12,500 nucleotides of DNA from Hirudo medicinalis (Eukaryota > Annelida > Clitellata > Hirudinida > Hirudinidae), in assembly GCA_011800805.1 (NCBI GenBank), contig MPNW01000007.1, positions 159,670 to 172,169 of the forward strand. The letters are read 5' to 3'. Numbering within the stretch: the stretch's first letter is position 1; each line of letters starts with the position of its first letter. The position numbers were made by a program, and so were the translations under genes. The notes below the pieces were generated by a model. The model made no database searches, was not told the DNA's origin, and saw only the letters and a program-made list of their open reading frames with translations. Of this stretch, positions 8,360 through 12,500 are shown piece by piece.

Positions 8360-11300
8360 ATGGCTTCTAGCAAAGCTGCTGAGTATAACCCACATGCCAT
8401 TGCCTTGGACAAGGTATTATATATTTGCTTATTGTCATTCATCAATTAGATCATATTTGTTTAGACTAAGTTAAACATATTTGCTTGCTCCTTGTGATTT
8501 TGATGTTATTTTCTGATCAAAATTGTATCAAATCCCATCTTGATGAAAAGGTTTGGATGTTAAAATAATTTATGTTCAACTTTGATAGGTCGACCATATT
8601 CTAAGTGATATTTGTTTTTGGATGGCTTGTGTGGCTTCTGATTGTCCTTGTGCGAGTTATTAGGATCTGCTTGACTGTGCACATCGTTAAGCCACATTTA
8701 ATTCAGGATGTTATTACAAGTCATTAGGCAGACCTGAGTTGAACTGTTTGTAATTCTTTCTATTGAAGAGTTGTTGGATTGAGGACAACCTCTTCAAGAG
8801 AGAGTGCGTACGATTCGTTCAAGATGAGAAGAACTCCTCAAAGTAAGTGATCTCCAATTACTTCCACTCAATTTATTAATTAACAAATTAATCGAACGGT
8901 CGGCATTTATGGCATTTGTTCATTTCGAATTTAAAATATTCTAATGTAAGGAGATGATGATGATGATGATGGCGATGATGACAAATTTATTGAATGATCT
9001 GATGCTGCTGCTGCTGCTTAGCCTAATGATGATGATGATACTGCTGGCCTTGGTGATGAAACATTATTTTGCAGATAAAACTGCAAATTGAATCAAATGT
9101 ATCAATTAGTATATTGTCGGAGATGGAGTTCTCCGTCGTGTGAATTTTCAAGCTTTTATAATTATTTGTAAACGTAAGATTCCTCGCACTCTGCCGTAAT
9201 ACATCATAACACGGCGTAATACAGCTGCAGTTGATGAGAATGTCTCATCCCAGACCCAGCCGGTCGTAAATCTTGTTTTGGTTTGAAAAGTCAATGTGAT
9301 TCATTTTTTAAAAAACATGTTATCTCTTGGAGGTTTGGTTCGATCTACGTTTGAAATCTTGAGACTAAAAGAAGTCGCCGTCGCGGTTTGGGAATCGCTT
9401 AGTGAAATGAATCGATATTTTTAGTGAAATGAACCGATATTTTTAGTGAAATGAATCGATATTTTTAGTGAAGTGAATCGATATTTTTAGTGAAATGAAT
9501 CGATATTTTTAGTGAAATGAATCGATATTTTTAGTGAAATGAATCGATATTTTATGGAAAATAAAACACATCATGATGCAAAGAGTTTAATTGACTCCAT
9601 GGCAAGCAAAATGGTTGCAATGTTACGAGATTATGCTTTGTGTTTTGTAGCAATTTAATTTCATTTGCGAGTCACCCATTTGTTGGCTTCCTTTCCTTGA
9701 TCCATTTAGATGATCATTTGAGCGCCTCGTGCTTGCGAACAGGATGCGAAGGCACTTTTTGATTGTTCTACCGTTTATAGGGCGCCCCCTAGGCACGACC
9801 GGGTTGTAAGCACGACGCATTACGACCGTCACTGTTACCGTCACATGCGAGAATGCGACCCGTCGATCTAACCTGCATTTTTAGGTTTTACCGAGAAATG
9901 ATAACATTTGATTAATAAAATAATACTAATTTTTGGAAATAAATAAATTAATTAATTAAATTTAAAAGCTGATTAATTATAATAAATCAATTATATTTCT
10001 TCCCGACGCAGATGCGCCTGCGGGTTATTGAAGTCGGTCCATCCGAAAGTGGCCGAGGGGACGGTGAGGACGGCCTACCCGTTGTGGGGAGAGAGGTGGT
10101 TCTTTAGCACCCATACCGAAGCCTTCACGACAGACGCTTTCGGGACCATCGAGTTTCAAGGCGGTTCTCACCCAACGAAAGCCAGGGTCAGTTCATAATA
10201 AATCAACAAAGTAATTGTTTTATTGATAACTGATATTACATTTGTTGAGTTTAATTTCACTGACATTAAAGTTCTAGTTGCTTTTAATTTAATTTCTATT
10301 AATAATTAATAATGAGTTGGTACCTCACACATCTTCTGTTGTATGAAGTAAATATTTTGTTATCAATTCTTCTGACATCGACCAATTTATAAGGTTTGGA
10401 ATCATTGCAATCAGGTACTCTGGATGACAAAAAAAAAAAAAATAATAATACTAATAAATAATAGTAGTAATAATAATTGTAATAATCACATGGCATTTGT
10501 GAAAGAAATCATAACCATAATTAATCACAGTACGTGAGGCTGGCTTTCGACACTCCGCCAGAGACGGTCTTCCAACTTCTGCGCAACCACTGGGGACTCG
10601 ACATTCCAAAACTCCTCATTTCCGTCCACGGTGGCATCGCGAACTTCGACCTTCAACCCAAGCTGAGGAGGGTGTGCAGGCACGGCCTCTTCAACGCAGC
10701 CAAGACCACCGGGGCTTGGATCACCACCGGCGGAACCAACTCGGGTTTGTCGAGGGAAGCCCTTCATTAAATTAACTCCAGAAACGTCTTTTCGTTTTCC
10801 CGCTCCTAAATTAAATCTCTCGAATATTCGCGAGTCTTACGTTTATTCGTGAAAGTGCATAAATTAAAATGAAATTACGAGGTTACGACGGATGTCGACG
10901 TAAAACCTCTCGTCCTCCTGCATCGAGATTAAGAAGAGATTATGCTTCCTAATCTTAAATGCTCTTCAGTTTTTTTTTTCATCCAATTCTAGAATTTAAA
11001 ACTTCTCTCTTCCAATAAGAAGAATATTAGTTTGCACAGAATTATTTTATTTCAATTCAAATTGTTTTCATTTGACTATTAAACGAGAAGATCTTTCATT
11101 TGAAGAACTTTTTATTTTGAGAACCGAGACTTAAATGTCTAAAAAAACAAATAAATACTTAGAGACGATCGGAACCTTGCTTAGGCCGACGACCCTCGAA
11201 GTGTTGCAGGTGTTCTTTCATTATTTCTGCTTCTACTTCTGCTCGTCTGCAATCGAGGCCCGGAAGATCTCGAAATGTTTTTTGAAGAAATTTTCCGTTG

Positions 11301-12462
11301 AAAGTAATTAATGCTAGGACCTGAAATTCGTCGACCTCGTACTCAGATTGAGGAGACTCGTCGTAAACGCATAAATATTTTCACCTCGTCGGTGCACTCG
11401 AAATGCACGTAATCAGAGTAATTTTAATTGTTCTTTTGAGTGATTTCCAATGCATTGGATGCATTAAATGCATCGATTAGATGCATCTTGAGCGCAACAG
11501 CAATGCACGTCCAGCGATCGTTTCCTTCGTTAGCTACGGTTTGAGACAAGTTAATTATTTCCAATTTTCTTGCTGACTTCATCATCATATTCGATGCTTC
11601 TTTCTGTGAAAATATTTATCACCACTTGTAGATTCATCCACAAATTATCCTTTCCTGAATTAAAATGTAAATAACAATAATTATATTAATGACAACAACA
11701 ACAACAACAATAATAATAATAATATTATTATTAATATTAATTCATAATTTTATTCCAAATACAAGGTGTCATGCGACATGTCGGTGATGCGCTCGGTGAC
11801 ACCCTGGTACAGTCCCGTCACAACATCATCTCCATCGGCATTGCACCGTGGGGAGTCGTTCACAAGCGAGAAGATCTCGTCGGCAGAAACGTAAACTTCA
11901 TGTTTTCCTTCTCAATTTCAATAACAACTGTGAAAGATTAATTAATTATTAATTTTGTAAATTATGTGTTAATGATTTTTTAAAACAACAACAGCAACAA
12001 CAACAACAACAACAACAATAATATTAAATTAACTCCATTTGAAATAATTCTGGTTGACTTGATAACATGACATGTTAGCCAGCACCTTTAAAGTATTGAG
12101 AGGTTACTTATTATTATTGTTATTGTTATTGTTGTTGTTATTGCTATCATTAATATTGAACTAGAACTGCATAAAGATTAGGATGCGATGTACACGAAGA
12201 AGCCATAAAAATAAAAATGAATAATGAAAGAATAAAAAAACCTCGAGTGTTCGTAACATTCGTGGGGAGGCTAACGATCAGAATTTGTTGCAGAGGGTGG
12301 TTCCATACCACGCCATGTCCCAGCCCGGCAGTGACAACATCGTCCTCAACGGCAGCCACTCGTACTTCCTGCTGGCAGACGACGGCTCGGTCGGTAGGTT
12401 CGGCAGCGAGACGTACATCAGGAAGAGCCTCGAGAAGTACATCTCACAACAGAGGAATATCA
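8360..12462 (+). CDS. TRPM: TRPM-family cation channel, N-terminal part (exons 1-6; continues past the window)
   Basis: TRPM proteins are tetrameric plasma-membrane or vesicle cation channels with a large cytosolic N-terminus. Exons: 8360-8413, 8769-8842, 10012-10186, 10531-10744, 11766-11890, 12294-12462, all in phase, giving about 258 residues. An 18-residue leader precedes [13 protein letters not shown], the family's opening motif. A CACG motif follows at about 32-35, then [40 protein letters not shown]-type [44 protein letters not shown] and [13 protein letters not shown]. These belong to the N-terminal TRPM homology region (SLOG/LSDAT fold). Similarity looks greatest to fly TRPM and the vertebrate TRPM1/3/6/7 group (for example VGR...V.PY). 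The remaining N-terminal homology region, the six membrane helices, the pore, the TRP helix and any C-terminal kinase lie outside the window, so ion selectivity and subtype cannot be judged. Confidence 0.92.
8414..8768 (+). other. TRPM intron 1
   Basis: 355 bp, phase 0, donor GTATTA and acceptor TATTGAAG. AT-rich single-copy sequence with nothing further recognised. Confidence 0.8.
8952..9046. repeat. Compound (GAT)n / (GCT)n / (ATG)n microsatellites
   Basis: An interrupted GAT/ATG run at about 8952-8980, five GCT units at 9004-9018, an ATG run at 9026-9040 and two CTG units to 9046, all within TRPM intron 2. The frame is intronic, so these do not encode amino-acid runs. Confidence 0.9.
9401..9554. 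repeat. 22-bp minisatellite, seven near-identical copies
   Basis: Units start at 9401, 9423, 9445, 9467, 9489, 9511 and 9533. The consensus begins AGTGAAATGAATCGATATTT. Only two units carry internal substitutions (ACCGAT in copy 2, GAAGTG in copy 4), plus one end change in copy 7. Six copies contain AATCGATA. High uniformity suggests recent expansion. It sits in the middle of TRPM intron 2. Confidence 0.97.
10187..10530 (+). other. TRPM intron 3
   Basis: 344 bp, phase 0, donor GTCAGT and acceptor AATCACAG. AT-rich, with a poly(A)/AAT tract at 10429-10486. No other element is recognised. Confidence 0.8.
10429..10486. repeat. A14 followed by an AAT-rich microsatellite
   Basis: A run of 14 A (10429-10442) passes into imperfect AAT/AGT triplets. 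An A-run with a trailing repeat can mark a retrotransposed 3' end, but no element body or target-site duplication is recognisable upstream. Confidence 0.8.
10745..11765 (+). other. TRPM intron 4 (1021 bp)
   Basis: Phase 1, donor GTTTGT (non-consensus) and acceptor ATACAAG. It contains a stretch of above-average GC at about 11159-11400 that is open on both strands, a cluster of ATGCAT palindromes (11447-11486) and an ACA/ATA microsatellite with a 20-bp AT palindrome (11714-11733) near the acceptor. Confidence 0.8.
11692..11740. repeat. (ACA)n(ATA)n microsatellite with AT palindrome
   Basis: ACA units pass into AAT units and then into ATT units. The AAT/ATT switch creates a perfect 20-bp palindrome at 11714-11733. 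It ends about 25 bp before the intron 4 acceptor, so its folding could affect access to the 3' splice site. Confidence 0.9.
11984..12019. repeat. (CAA)n microsatellite
   Basis: About eleven CAA-type units with one CAG interruption, inside TRPM intron 5. Confidence 0.95.
12109..12143. repeat. (TTATTG)n/(TTG)n microsatellite
   Basis: Mixed TTA and TTG triplets in TRPM intron 5. The strand complements the (CAA)n tract about 90 bp upstream. Confidence 0.92.
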
Positions 12463-12500
12463 GTGAGCGGTTTAATCAATTTACGATGTTACTTGGTTGT

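Larger units (their letters stand above)
8843..10011 (+). other. TRPM intron 2 (1169 bp)
   Basis: Phase 2, donor GTAAGT and acceptor GACGCAG. It holds triplet repeats (8952-9046), a duplicated CGTAATAC-containing 20-bp unit (9193-9222), the 22-bp minisatellite (9401-9554) and a CpG-richer patch (about 9775-9870) with two CCGTCAC copies. It ends in very AT-rich DNA. No nested gene is supported; the 73-codon minus-strand frame at 9623-9844 has no recognisable domain. Confidence 0.8.
11891..12293 (+). other. TRPM intron 5
   Basis: 403 bp, phase 0, donor GTAAAC and acceptor TTGTTGCAG. It contains a (CAA)n tract (11984-12019) and an approximately complementary TTATTG/TTG tract (12109-12143). An antisense open frame at 12150-12359 overlaps exon 6 and is a shadow. 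Confidence 0.8.

Noticed and set aside
9193..9222. Duplicated CGTAATAC unit and nearby CCGTCAC duplicates as mobile-element ends
   Set aside because: The repeats are short, have no inverted termini or element body, and are within chance expectation.
9401..9554. CRISPR-like array
   Set aside because: The 22-bp units abut without unique spacers, and this is an animal genome; it is a minisatellite.
10525..10767. 80-codon minus-strand frame opposite TRPM exon 4
   Set aside because: Antisense shadow of a conserved GC-rich coding exon.

Overview
This window is nuclear DNA from an animal, most likely an invertebrate. It is AT-rich. Its genes are split by many short introns with GT...AG boundaries, and it is scattered with trinucleotide microsatellites. 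It shows no bacterial-style operons, Shine-Dalgarno sites or plasmid/phage genes. The two proteins that can be assembled exon by exon are metazoan in type: an SSRP1 carrying an HMG box, and a TRPM channel. A lophotrochozoan is a plausible guess from the microsatellites and small introns, but the sequence does not prove it.

Layout. Positions 1-659 hold an (ATT)n microsatellite, AT-rich noncoding DNA with one CRE-like palindrome, and the presumed promoter/5' leader. Positions 660-5185 hold a complete 17-exon SSRP1 gene on the + strand, reconstructed to 717 residues with every junction in phase. SSRP1 is the HMG-box subunit of the histone chaperone FACT. Positions 5186-8331 are a 3' UTR/intergenic stretch of about 3.1 kb. 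It has a cluster of AATAAA signals near 6.0 kb, a tRNA-like (SINE-like) scrap near 5.55 kb, a 24-bp tandem repeat near 6.4 kb, a CpG-rich patch at about 6.54-7.02 kb and a 10-bp-stem hairpin near 7.5 kb. Positions 8360-12462 hold the first six coding exons (about 258 residues) of a TRPM-family cation channel on the + strand, which runs off the right edge. Its introns (344-1169 bp) contain a seven-copy 22-bp minisatellite, several triplet repeats and a cluster of ATGCAT palindromes.

The two genes lie head-to-tail on the same strand. They have no evident functional link: one acts on chromatin in the nucleus, the other is a membrane channel.

I found no novel defence, mobile or biosynthetic system. 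The points most worth a second look are the unusual SSRP1 splice donors (many with T or C at +3, and a 45-bp intron), the interleaved TATCG-type inverted repeats just before the SSRP1 start, the DRE-like 22-bp minisatellite in TRPM intron 2, and two unexplained ATG-less open frames.
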